Shown piece by piece: positions 1-5,756 of a stretch of 7,314 nucleotides of DNA; the first letter of the stretch is position 1, and each line of letters opens with the position of its first letter. The notes below the pieces were generated by a model. The model made no database searches, had not been told where the DNA came from, and saw only the letters and a list, made by a program, of their open reading frames with translations. Source of the DNA: Nitrosopumilales archaeon CG15_BIG_FIL_POST_REV_8_21_14_020_37_12 (GTDB taxonomy: Archaea > Thermoproteota > Nitrososphaeria > Nitrososphaerales > Nitrosopumilaceae); the NCBI GenBank assembly GCA_002781805.1, contig PFFZ01000022.1:3216-10529 (forward strand), given 5' to 3'. Both the position numbers and the translations under genes were made by a program.

Positions 1-298
1 CAAATTCACCCAAGATCAAAAAACATTTGGATGCGCAGAGTAGTGCACCCCTAACATTAGACACATTCTTTGATTTAGAATATTTTAAGAAGAGATCTCC
101 GGCTTGTTTGATTTCATCTTTTGATTCTTTTCCATGTTTTGATTTGCACTTTGCAGCCAGCATAAAGAATAAAGCGGATTTTAGCAGTTCTGTTTTTCGA
201 AGTGATTCGGCTTGGGTCAAAAACAGATTATGGGCTGTAATGAATTGGTTATTTTTTAAATGAGTTAGTGCAATTTCACATGTTGTCTTTGAATCCAT
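1..298 (-). CDS. Hypothetical alpha-helical protein, N-terminal 99 residues (cut by window edge)
   Basis: An open frame reads leftward from an ATG at 298-296 and stays open to the window edge, giving 99 residues without a stop. The start is supported by a TATA-like box about 25 nt upstream, which would give a leaderless mRNA. I do not recognise the family. The visible part is rich in Lys, Leu, Ala and Ser, has no signal peptide or obvious membrane segment, and reads as consecutive amphipathic helices (for example ALTHLKNNQF, then HNLFLTQAESL, then LLKSALFFMLAAKCKSK), a spacing reminiscent of TPR or alpha-SNAP-like repeats. Four cysteines (C7, C51, C88, C92) are scattered and form no clear metal motif. 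It follows the alcohol dehydrogenase on the same strand but seems to have its own promoter, so no functional link is implied. That the frame is coding is likely; the fold is a guess. Confidence 0.72.
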   Translation of the reverse strand, partial: MDSKTTCEIALTHLKNNQFITAHNLFLTQAESLRKTELLKSALFFMLAAKCKSKHGKESKDEIKQAGDLFLKYSKSKNVSNVRGALLCASKCFLILGEF

Positions 299-314
299 GT
301 CAAATGTGAGTGTT

Positions 315-327
315 TTTTATATTATAA
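315..327 (-). promoter_or_regulatory. TATA-like promoter of the left-edge gene
   Basis: On the minus strand this AT-only block reads TTATAATATAAAA. Its centre lies about 23-26 nt before the ATG at 298, the usual archaeal distance between TATA box and transcription start, so the mRNA would begin at or next to the start codon. Confidence 0.5.
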
Positions 328-351
328 TTAGTGTTGTTGAAGATAATCTAG

Positions 352-1404
352 TTAGGGGTTGATGACTGCACGACCAAGAATCTTCCTTGCCTTCAAGTCC
401 TCCAACGCAGTATTTGCGTCATCTAATGAATATCTTTTTGAGATCATTGGATTGATTATGCCTTTTCTAGCAAGGTCAAGTAGTTCTAACATGTCATGAT
501 AGTTGCCAGTATACGCACCCTGAATGATTATTGACTTGAGGGGAATTGTAACCAACGACATTTCAATCGAACCGCCAAACAAGCCAACTAAAACCAGATT
601 ACCCCGCTTACGTAGAACCGACAAGCCCAATTTAGCAGTTGGAGGGGCATTAACAAAATCAACAACACTATCTGCACCCATGTTGTTACATATTGAGATT
701 ATTTTTTGTGATGTTTCAGGATCTTTTGAGTTTAATACATAGTCGGCACCCATCTCTTTTGCAGTATCTAATTTTTGATCATCAAGATCCACGCAAATGA
801 TTTTTGCTTTCGTGATTGCCTTGGCAATTTGAACGCCCATGAGACCCAAACCTCCAGCCCCTATGACCACTATGAATTCAGGCATATTTTGATTGGATTT
901 TTTAATTGCAGTGTATGCAGTAAGTCCAGAACAAGCTAAAGAGGTGGCCGAATCAGGATTCACCCCATCCAACTTTGCCAGATATTTGTAGTGAGGTACA
1001 AGAGAATAATCAGAATAACCACCATCTTGAAAAACTCCAAGAGATTTTGGAGTGTCACATAGATTTTCATTTTCTGCCTTACATGCTGGACATTGACCAC
1101 ATCCAATCCAAGGATAGACAAGAACAGAATCACCCTTAGAAATCCCTGTAACGTCACTTCCTATTTCTTCAACAGTTCCAGCAATTTCATGACCAGGCGT
1201 AACTGGATACTTTACTCCACGGTCTGTGACTTTCATGAATTGTCCGTCACCTAAATCATATCCACCTTCCCAAAGGTGAAGATCACTGTGGCACACACCA
1301 ACCGCTTTTACCTTAACAAGAACCTGATTGCCCAGAGGTTTTGGAGTCTGAGATTCTGAAACTTTCAAAGGCTCATTTGGGCCTGTTATGCGGGCAGATT
1401 TCAC
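352..1404 (-). CDS. Zinc-containing NAD-dependent alcohol dehydrogenase (MDR family)
   Basis: A complete 350-residue medium-chain dehydrogenase that should interconvert alcohols and aldehydes or ketones in the cytoplasm. Ligands for the catalytic zinc are C38 (GVCHSD), H72 (GHE) and C158 (LACSG). The structural zinc site is intact with C102, C105, C108 and C116. The Rossmann motif GAGGLG is at 182-187, and D206 at the end of the second strand (ICVD) favours NAD over NADP. Length and order (GroES-like domain about 1-160, cofactor domain about 160-300) match archaeal ADHs such as the Sulfolobus enzyme, whose sequence it resembles throughout. The start is GTG at 1404-1402, chosen because the N-terminus aligns with the family and a TATA box lies 26 nt upstream. 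It is transcribed divergently from scpA. Substrate cannot be read from sequence; a semialdehyde-reducing role in the 3-hydroxypropionate/4-hydroxybutyrate cycle is possible but unsupported here. Confidence 0.93.
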   Translation of the reverse strand: MKSARITGPNEPLKVSESQTPKPLGNQVLVKVKAVGVCHSDLHLWEGGYDLGDGQFMKVTDRGVKYPVTPGHEIAGTVEEIGSDVTGISKGDSVLVYPWIGCGQCPACKAENENLCDTPKSLGVFQDGGYSDYSLVPHYKYLAKLDGVNPDSATSLACSGLTAYTAIKKSNQNMPEFIVVIGAGGLGLMGVQIAKAITKAKIICVDLDDQKLDTAKEMGADYVLNSKDPETSQKIISICNNMGADSVVDFVNAPPTAKLGLSVLRKRGNLVLVGLFGGSIEMSLVTIPLKSIIIQGAYTGNYHDMLELLDLARKGIINPMISKRYSLDDANTALEDLKARKILGRAVINP

Positions 1405-1426
1405 AAATTAGCAATTCAACCCTTAC

Positions 1427-1434
1427 AATATAAG
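1427..1434 (-). promoter_or_regulatory. TATA box of the alcohol dehydrogenase gene
   Basis: The minus strand reads CTTATATT, centred 26 nt before the GTG start at 1404. No Shine-Dalgarno match lies between them, which fits a leaderless transcript. This is half of a 95-bp divergent promoter region shared with scpA. Confidence 0.6.
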
Positions 1435-1468
1435 AGTTGACTGGATATGAGAAAAAAATAGAGCCCCT

Positions 1469-1476
1469 AGATATTA
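1469..1476 (+). promoter_or_regulatory. Probable TATA box of scpA
   Basis: AGATATTA is centred about 27 nt before the GTG start at 1500. It is a weaker match than the other boxes here, but no Shine-Dalgarno precedes the gene, so a leaderless start is the simplest reading. Confidence 0.42.
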
Positions 1477-1499
1477 TTGAATAAAAAGACAATAATTAC

Positions 1500-2174
1500 G
1501 TGAATGAAGAGCAAACGCCAAGCATATCATCAGCACCTGTAAATATTCTATTTAGTCCAATTTCTGCTGCAAAAAAAGACGTATGGGAAATAGATCTGAT
1601 TCAAATTCTGAATTTATTGATAAAGATTCTTGAGAGAAATGGAAAAAAAGATCTTAAAGTTGCAGGAATGGCAGCACTGTCATCCTCGTTAATATACAGA
1701 ATGAAAGTAGAAAGCATTTTTGCATTACAAAAAGCAGCTATGGAAAAAAAGCCACTCAGACAAAGAACAGATGTAGATGTGGAATTAATCGACATCCCAT
1801 ACAGACATGAATCAACCTATCCAGTTTCACTAGACGATTTGCTAGGATTACTACAAAATCTCATAGGAACGATTGCAAACCCCCAATCAAGAAGAGGAAG
1901 ACAGGTTGAGATTGAACCAATAGAACCGCCAGATTTCCAAGAATATTTCATATCACTTGAAAGCATCATTGGCAAATACGAAGATTTGATAATTAGAAAG
2001 ATCACAAAGGACGGATTTGGGTTACTTCAGAACATAATCGTGGATCTGGATGAGATTGATTCCATTAGATGCTTTTTTGCAACGCTATTTTTGGCCAGAG
2101 ATCACAAAGTAGACCTTGAACAAGTAGATGACGACATCAAGATAATTCTGATAAAAGAGAAGTTAACAAACTGA
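1500..2174 (+). CDS. scpA: ScpA, kleisin subunit of the SMC condensin-like complex
   Basis: A 224-residue ScpA/kleisin protein, which would bridge the heads of an SMC dimer and recruit ScpB to organise and segregate the chromosome. The N-terminal helical region (about 28-75) includes WEIDLIQILNLLIKILER and then LKVAGMAALSSSLIYRMK, corresponding to the ScpA segment that packs on the SMC neck. A charged, proline-containing middle (about 85-160) links to a C-terminal winged helix (about 165-222) in which IRCFFATLFLARDHKVDLEQ matches the family's 'FLALLEL..-gkv.leQ' pattern. The start is GTG at 1500; no in-frame ATG lies nearby and a TATA-like box is correctly spaced. The length is slightly below the usual 230-260. 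scpB follows after 54 nt, as in most genomes. The SMC gene is not in the window. Confidence 0.88.
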   Translation: MNEEQTPSISSAPVNILFSPISAAKKDVWEIDLIQILNLLIKILERNGKKDLKVAGMAALSSSLIYRMKVESIFALQKAAMEKKPLRQRTDVDVELIDIPYRHESTYPVSLDDLLGLLQNLIGTIANPQSRRGRQVEIEPIEPPDFQEYFISLESIIGKYEDLIIRKITKDGFGLLQNIIVDLDEIDSIRCFFATLFLARDHKVDLEQVDDDIKIILIKEKLTN

Positions 2175-2196
2175 TCAAAAATGGAGAAAGAATTTC

Positions 2197-2204
2197 TTTA
2201 AGTA
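2197..2204 (+). promoter_or_regulatory. Possible TATA box of scpB
   Basis: TTTAAGTA is centred about 28 nt before the TTG start at 2229, in the 54-nt gap after scpA. It could give scpB its own leaderless transcript in addition to read-through from scpA. A GGAG at 2211-2214 lies 14 nt before the start, which is too far for a good Shine-Dalgarno. Confidence 0.4.
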
Positions 2205-2228
2205 GATTTTGGAGCAGATATAGCACAA

Positions 2229-2807
2229 TTGGCAAAAATTGAGAATTTAGATGAGGCAATTGCAAGAATAGAGGCGGCACTATATTCTGCAGGAAGACCG
2301 CTGAAAATAGAGGAGTTAATCAGAGCCTCAGGCACAGAATCACGTACAAAAACACAAGAATGCATCGATAGCATAATGAAAAAAACAAAGTCGGCATTCA
2401 AAGCAATAGAGATAGTTACGCTTCCAGACGGCTCTTATGTATTTCAATTAAAGCCAGAGTACAGCTCCACAATCAAGAGGTATGCATCAAAGCCCATACT
2501 TCCAAATGCCACTCTGAAAACATTATCATACATTGCATACATGCAACCCATATCATCAAAGCAACTTGTAGAGACAAGGGGTTCTGGAGTATATGCGCAT
2601 CTTAAAGAACTAAAACAATTAGACTTTATCAACCATCAAAATGTAGGCAGGTTGAAAATATACAACACAACTGAAAAATTCCAAAAATATTTTGGAATTC
2701 AAGGCGATGTAGAGAATCTAAAGGAAAGACTGTTTTCAAAGATAAGAAAAACGGCGACAAGATCAACGACAAATACCGCCGCTTCTTTAGTTACAGAGCT
2801 AAACTAA
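2229..2807 (+). CDS. scpB: ScpB, winged-helix subunit of the SMC condensin-like complex
   Basis: A 192-residue ScpB protein, expected to dimerise and bind the ScpA linker in the SMC-ScpAB complex. The first winged helix (about 5-85) opens with the typical EAALYSAGRPLKIEELI segment and closes with YVFQLKPEYSS. The second (about 90-157) has the hallmark TLKTLSYIAYMQPISSKQL followed by RGSG at 117-120, equivalent to the 'LAIIAYkQPITR..I..iRGV' motif of the family. A Lys/Arg/Thr-rich tail follows residue 160. The start is TTG at 2229: it gives a family-like N-terminus (MAKIENLDEAI), and the first in-frame Met downstream is residue 50, inside the first domain. It sits directly behind scpA, the standard arrangement. 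Confidence 0.9.
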   Translation: MAKIENLDEAIARIEAALYSAGRPLKIEELIRASGTESRTKTQECIDSIMKKTKSAFKAIEIVTLPDGSYVFQLKPEYSSTIKRYASKPILPNATLKTLSYIAYMQPISSKQLVETRGSGVYAHLKELKQLDFINHQNVGRLKIYNTTEKFQKYFGIQGDVENLKERLFSKIRKTATRSTTNTAASLVTELN

Positions 2808-2808
2808 A

Positions 2809-2839
2809 TTTTTCATCCAAGCCTAATTCTTGGCGTTTT
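2809..2839 (+). terminator. Possible terminator after scpB
   Basis: A T5 run (2809-2813) directly after the scpB stop is followed by a short hairpin, CCAAG (2817-2821) with CTTGG (2829-2833), and then a T4 run (2836-2839). Archaeal termination depends mainly on T-rich tracts, so this is plausible. The 5-bp stem alone is weak evidence. Confidence 0.35.
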
Positions 2840-2840
2840 G

Positions 2841-2848
2841 TATAAATT
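2841..2848 (+). promoter_or_regulatory. TATA box of the eS8 cluster
   Basis: TATAAATT is centred 25 nt before the GTG start at 2870 with no Shine-Dalgarno between. This is a strong leaderless promoter for eS8 and probably SRP19. Confidence 0.62.
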
Positions 2849-2869
2849 AGAGTAGTAAAAAGTACATTC

Positions 2870-3250
2870 GTGAGAAAATCAGTAGAAAATCTTGCAACAA
2901 GCAAAATTACCGGAGGACGCAGGGTCCCATTGAGGATTAGACGAAAGTATGAAATCGACAGATATCCTAATGAAGCAGTGACTGGCGCCCAAATGACCAT
3001 TACAAGAAGAGTTCGCGGAAATAACAAAAAAACAGCTTTAAAATCAATTGATTTTGTAAATCTGTCAACAGGAGATTCCAAAGTAAAGAAAACAAAAATT
3101 CTCAAAGTTTTAGAAAATTCTACAAATAATGATTACCAGAGAAGAGGCATTATTACCAAAGGTGCAATTTTAGAAACACAAGAAGGAAAATGCAGAGTCG
3201 TTTCTAAGCCAGGACAAACAGGAATAGTAAACGCAGTTCTCTTAAAGTGA
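2870..3250 (+). CDS. rps8e: 30S ribosomal protein eS8 (S8e)
   Basis: A 126-residue small-subunit ribosomal protein of the archaeal/eukaryotic eS8 family, which binds 16S rRNA. Recognisable blocks are TGGRR at 14-18 followed by the basic RIRRKYEIDRYP, the central VRGNNKK at 48-54, RRGIITKGAILET at 91-103 and the closing SKPGQTGIVNAVLL. Length is typical for archaeal eS8. The GTG start at 2870 is supported by the TATA box spacing, although the N-terminus (MRKSVENLATSK before TGGR) differs from the usual short 'GRS.RK.TGGR' opening. It heads the cluster, and SRP19 begins 4 nt after its stop. Confidence 0.96.
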   Translation: MRKSVENLATSKITGGRRVPLRIRRKYEIDRYPNEAVTGAQMTITRRVRGNNKKTALKSIDFVNLSTGDSKVKKTKILKVLENSTNNDYQRRGIITKGAILETQEGKCRVVSKPGQTGIVNAVLLK

Positions 3251-3251
3251 T
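3247..3251 (+). promoter_or_regulatory. Shine-Dalgarno of SRP19, overlapping the eS8 stop
   Basis: GTGAT pairs with the 3' end of 16S rRNA (family consensus AGGAGGTGAT) and lies 3 nt before the SRP19 ATG. It contains the eS8 stop codon, so the two genes are probably translationally coupled. Confidence 0.45.
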
Positions 3252-3254
3252 AAA

Positions 3255-3554
3255 ATGAAAGATTACGAACATGTCGTAATCTGGCTGGATTATTTTAACA
3301 AAACATTGCCAAGATCTAAAGGAAGAAGATTAGAAAAAGAGAGATGTGTCTTTGATCCATCATTGAAAGAACTATCAGATGCAGCGCAAGATGCAGGTTT
3401 TGAAATAACGGAGACAGACGACAAAGTCAGATATCCAAGAAGGTCATATGTAAGGTCAGGATATATTGTGTTACCAAAAGGATCCTCCAAGACAAAAATA
3501 CTTAACAAGATTTCAGAAAAATTGGTTTCAAAACGTTCCAAACAATCAAAATAA
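3255..3554 (+). CDS. srp19: Signal recognition particle protein SRP19
   Basis: A 99-residue SRP19 homologue. In archaea this protein binds helices 6 and 8 of the 7S RNA and prepares the particle for SRP54, which targets nascent membrane and secreted proteins. The family pattern is clear: HVVIWLDYF at 6-14 (the 'iWP.Y.D' strand), SKGRRL at 21-26, DPSLKELSDAAQDAGF at 34-49, and RYPRRSY at 59-65, which carries the RNA-contacting basic residues. A Lys/Ser/Arg-rich tail (about 88-99) ends the protein. The ATG at 3255 is 4 nt after the eS8 stop with an overlapping Shine-Dalgarno, so it is co-transcribed with eS8. Length is normal for archaeal SRP19. SRP54 and the 7S RNA are not in the window. Confidence 0.93.
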   Translation: MKDYEHVVIWLDYFNKTLPRSKGRRLEKERCVFDPSLKELSDAAQDAGFEITETDDKVRYPRRSYVRSGYIVLPKGSSKTKILNKISEKLVSKRSKQSK

Positions 3555-3628
3555 AATCAAATCTAGCTGTTAGCTAAAGTAAAGTTGACAGAAGTCTATG
3601 AAAAGAATATGATGATTACTGTTTCTAA

Positions 3629-3895
3629 TTGCAGGAGGTAGGCGAAATAATGCACCTAGCCGGTAGTGGCAGGGTAATAATTCAACTATCTGAAAAAGTG
3701 GTTGAAGGACAAATACTCTGTGACGACAAAGGAACTAGAGTTGCAAAAGTAATGGAATTGATAGGTCCAGTAAAAAGACCGTTTGCATCAGGTACCCCAT
3801 TAACAAATAACATCAAAAAATACATTGGCAAAAGTGTGTTCGCAACCGAATATTCTCCTGCTAATACACAAAAATTTAGGAGAAGAAAAAAATGA
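3629..3895 (+). CDS. gar1: GAR1-like protein of H/ACA ribonucleoprotein
   Basis: An 88-residue GAR1, the beta-barrel subunit of the H/ACA complex (with Cbf5, Nop10, L7Ae) that pseudouridylates rRNA. The core includes VGEIMHLAGSGRVII, a second strand VEGQILCDDKGTRVAKV and the signature GPVKRPF at 46-52; a basic tail (KFRRRKK) ends it. TTG at 3629 is chosen as the start because family members begin just before the 'LGkvlh' strand, here VGEIMH, and the in-frame codon before TTG is a stop. The competing ATG at 3650 has an AGGAGGT 10 nt upstream but would delete that strand, so the Shine-Dalgarno look-alike is probably only the Gln-Glu-Val codons. A weak AT-rich box at about 3595-3605 could be its promoter. 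Its stop overlaps the TFB start (ATGA). Confidence 0.86.
   Translation: MQEVGEIMHLAGSGRVIIQLSEKVVEGQILCDDKGTRVAKVMELIGPVKRPFASGTPLTNNIKKYIGKSVFATEYSPANTQKFRRRKK
3878..3882 (+). promoter_or_regulatory. Shine-Dalgarno of TFB, inside the GAR1 tail
   Basis: AGGAG lies 9 nt before the ATG at 3892, within the codons for the basic GAR1 tail. It fits an operon-internal gene translated from the GAR1 message. Confidence 0.45.
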
Positions 3896-4848
3896 ACATA
3901 CTACAAACAGAAAACTGTCCTGAATGTCAATCATCACTAATTGATGACATTCAGAATGGAGAAATTATCTGCTCTGGATGTGGCGTAGTTGTCGCAGATC
4001 AGATGGCAGATTATGGACCAGAAACAAAGAGTTCTAATCTCGAAGACAAAATGAAGCTTGCAAGAGCAACAGGACAAACAACATATTCACAACATGACTT
4101 AGGAATAGCAACTGAAATATCAATCAGTACAAAAGACTTTAGCGGAAAAACAATCAATCATGAAGTCGCAAATCAGATGCACAATCTAAGAAAATGGCAA
4201 CAAAGAGTAAGAGTTTCATCACCTAGAGAGAGAAGATTGGCAAATGTTTTATCAAAAATGGGTGAAACATGTGACAGTCTGAACCTTTCAAGAAATGTTT
4301 TAGAAACTGCCTCTATGATTTACAGAAACTTGGACGGGCATATTGAAGTGAAGGGAAAATCAGTAGCAAGCATTACCGCAGCTACAATCTACATGGCATG
4401 CAAACAATGCGATGTAGTTAGATCACTTGAAGAGATTTGTCGAGGAATATGTGCACCAAAAGATGTCAAATCAAAAACAAAGCTTGCAGCAAGATACTAT
4501 AGAACCATGGTAATGGAGATGGGACAGATTACTGCTCCAGTCGTAACCATGGGCAAATACATCTCAAAGATTGCAAACATGACACAAACTGAGGTAAGAG
4601 TGGAAAGACTTGCCTTGGAAATTGCAGAAAAGACCAAAGACAGCAATATTGCTGACGGAAAGGCTCCAAACGGGATTGCAGCAGCATACCTGTATGTAGC
4701 CTCAGTATTACTTGGTCAAAACGTCCTGCAGAGAGACGTATCTAGCATTGCAGGTGTCACTGAAGTCACTATCAGAAACAGATGTAAAGAGATTCTAACA
4801 TGTTACAAGCTCAAAATTACTTTGAGACCGTCTCTGGCCAAAAATTAA
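3892..4848 (+). CDS. tfb: Transcription initiation factor TFB (TFIIB homologue)
   Basis: A 318-residue archaeal TFB, which binds TBP and the BRE on promoter DNA and recruits RNA polymerase. The N-terminal zinc ribbon has C9, C12, C27 and C30. A B-reader/linker region (about 39-105) follows, then two cyclin-like repeats: about 110-212 (RRLANVLSKM, later ASITAATIYMACKQ) and about 217-312 (GKYISKIANM, later GIAAAYLYVASVLLGQ). The helix-turn-helix QRDVSSIAGVTEVTIRNR at 280-297 is the expected BRE-contacting element. The reader is unusual: where most archaeal TFBs have GPEWRAF, this has GPETKSSN, and the later HDKGLST-like motif is HDLGIAT. Length is normal. The ATG overlaps the GAR1 stop by 4 nt, so the two are co-transcribed. 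Thaumarchaea often carry several TFBs; whether this is the main or an alternative one cannot be told from the window. Confidence 0.94.
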   Translation: MNILQTENCPECQSSLIDDIQNGEIICSGCGVVVADQMADYGPETKSSNLEDKMKLARATGQTTYSQHDLGIATEISISTKDFSGKTINHEVANQMHNLRKWQQRVRVSSPRERRLANVLSKMGETCDSLNLSRNVLETASMIYRNLDGHIEVKGKSVASITAATIYMACKQCDVVRSLEEICRGICAPKDVKSKTKLAARYYRTMVMEMGQITAPVVTMGKYISKIANMTQTEVRVERLALEIAEKTKDSNIADGKAPNGIAAAYLYVASVLLGQNVLQRDVSSIAGVTEVTIRNRCKEILTCYKLKITLRPSLAKN

Positions 4849-4861
4849 AACCCCAACCCCC

Positions 4862-4871
4862 TTTTCATTTT
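4862..4871 (+). terminator. T-rich tract after TFB
   Basis: TTTTCATTTT lies 14 nt after the TFB stop, preceded by a C-rich run. A T-rich tract without a hairpin is enough for archaeal polymerase termination, but AT-rich intergenic DNA makes such tracts common. Confidence 0.3.
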
Positions 4872-4892
4872 ATTAAACTCATAAAAAGTGCC

Positions 4893-4908
4893 ATTAGTTC
4901 CAACTAAT
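4893..4908. promoter_or_regulatory. Operator-like palindrome upstream of sufC
   Basis: ATTAGTT (4893-4899), CC, AACTAAT (4902-4908) is a perfect 7-bp inverted repeat with a 2-bp centre. It ends 11 bp before the sufC TATA box, just beyond where TFB would contact the BRE, a typical position for an archaeal operator. The TTAG...CTAA arms loosely recall DtxR/MntR-type metal-regulator sites, but that is only a resemblance. It could instead be a terminator hairpin for TFB, since three Ts end the element (4908-4910). Confidence 0.4.
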
Positions 4909-4919
4909 TTTCGTGGGTA

Positions 4920-4928
4920 TTATATATA
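4920..4928 (+). promoter_or_regulatory. TATA box of sufC
   Basis: TTATATATA is centred 25 nt before the ATG at 4949, the best TATA box in the window. It shows that the upstream GTG at 4913 cannot be the normal start, because that codon lies before the promoter. Confidence 0.66.
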
Positions 4929-4948
4929 GAAACAAAACAAAATGCATC

Positions 4949-5722
4949 ATGGCAGTATTAGAAATACGAGATTTGCATGTTTCAAGAGAAGGAAAAGAGA
5001 TTCTCAAAGGAGTAAATCTAAAGACAGGACCGGGAGAAGTTCATGCCATCATGGGACCCAATGGTTCAGGAAAAAGCACATTAGCATATACATTGCTTGC
5101 GCATCCAAAATATGAAGTAACAAAGGGAGATATTTTGCTAGACGGTGAAAGCATTTTAGAATTATCAGCAGATGAACGTGCCAAGAAAGGATTGTTCTTG
5201 GGTTTTCAATATCCAACCGAAGTATCAGGAGTTGGATTTTCTCATTTCCTCAGAACAGCATACAACTCACTTAGCAAGGCATTGCAGGGAGAAGACAGGG
5301 AAGTATTCATCACAGTAAGAGAGTTTCAAAAATATCTCAAAGACAACTTGAACAAAGTGGGCCTAAAAGAGGAATTTCTTTCAAGATATCTAAATGAGGG
5401 TTTTTCGGGCGGAGAAAAGAAACGTGCGGAAGTTTTACAGATGGCAGTGCTAAGGCCAAAGATTTCGATTCTTGATGAGCCAGACTCGGGATTAGATATT
5501 GATGCAGTCCAATCAGTTGCACAGGCAATTAGCAAAGTTTCAGGAAAAGATGCAACTGTAATTGTAATTACCCATTATGCAAGAATATTGAAGTTTTTAG
5601 ACAAGTTAGATTTTGTTCACGTATTTGCAAGAGGTAAAGTGTTGAAAACAGGAGATGCATCCCTTGCAGACAAACTAGAAAGCGAAGGATATGATTGGAT
5701 TTTAGAGCAACAAGTACAATAA
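4949..5722 (+). CDS. sufC: SufC, ATPase of the SUF iron-sulfur cluster assembly complex
   Basis: A 257-residue ABC-type ATPase that would drive Fe-S cluster assembly on the SufB-SufD scaffold in the cytoplasm. All motifs are present: Walker A GPNGSGKST at 36-44, Q-loop GFQYPTEVSGV with Q87 (the SufC-type 'FQYP.E..G' signature), ABC signature SGGEKKR at 153-159, Walker B ISILDEP with D176 and E177, D-loop SGLDID at 180-185, and switch His H209 (VITHY). There are no membrane segments. The frame is open from a GTG at 4913, but ATG at 4949 is preferred: it gives the usual SufC N-terminus (MAVLEIRDLHV) and lies 25 nt after a strong TATA box, whereas the GTG is upstream of that box. SufB and SufD genes are not adjacent; the next gene is a DUF167 protein. 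Confidence 0.95.
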   Translation: MAVLEIRDLHVSREGKEILKGVNLKTGPGEVHAIMGPNGSGKSTLAYTLLAHPKYEVTKGDILLDGESILELSADERAKKGLFLGFQYPTEVSGVGFSHFLRTAYNSLSKALQGEDREVFITVREFQKYLKDNLNKVGLKEEFLSRYLNEGFSGGEKKRAEVLQMAVLRPKISILDEPDSGLDIDAVQSVAQAISKVSGKDATVIVITHYARILKFLDKLDFVHVFARGKVLKTGDASLADKLESEGYDWILEQQVQ

Positions 5723-5728
5723 AACAAG

Positions 5729-5736
5729 TTTTATTA
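5729..5736 (+). promoter_or_regulatory. TATA-like box of the DUF167 gene
   Basis: TTTTATTA is centred 24-25 nt before the ATG at 5757, inside the 34-nt gap after sufC. It would give a separate leaderless transcript; read-through from sufC is also possible. Confidence 0.45.
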
Positions 5737-5756
5737 CAATCACATTACATCCATCC

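Noticed and set aside
27..263. Plus-strand open frame of 78 codons near the left edge
   Set aside because: It lies opposite the minus-strand partial gene, has a low-complexity Phe/Ser-rich composition typical of an antisense shadow and no promoter; the minus frame has a TATA box and a longer open run.
359..375. TGATGA motif as a box C of an antisense guide RNA
   Set aside because: It is inside the 3' end of the dehydrogenase gene, and no matching box D follows at a suitable distance.
1601..2005. Minus-strand open frames opposite scpA
   Set aside because: They are antisense shadows of a well-supported ScpA frame, with no recognisable domain or promoter.
2791..3105. Minus-strand frame of 104 codons opposite the scpB end and eS8
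   Set aside because: It covers the eS8 promoter and coding region; eS8 is unmistakable, and the antisense translation shows no family.
3609..3700. Possible C/D-box guide RNA: ATGATGA (box C) at 3609-3615
   Set aside because: No CTGA box D, or internal D'/C' pair, appears at the usual 45-60 nt; the next CTGA is about 75 nt on, inside GAR1. The box C match is probably chance.
4913..4948. N-terminal extension of SufC from GTG 4913
   Set aside because: The codons run through the TATA box, and the added residues (MGIIYRNKTKCI) are not part of the family; ATG 4949 is at the leaderless distance.
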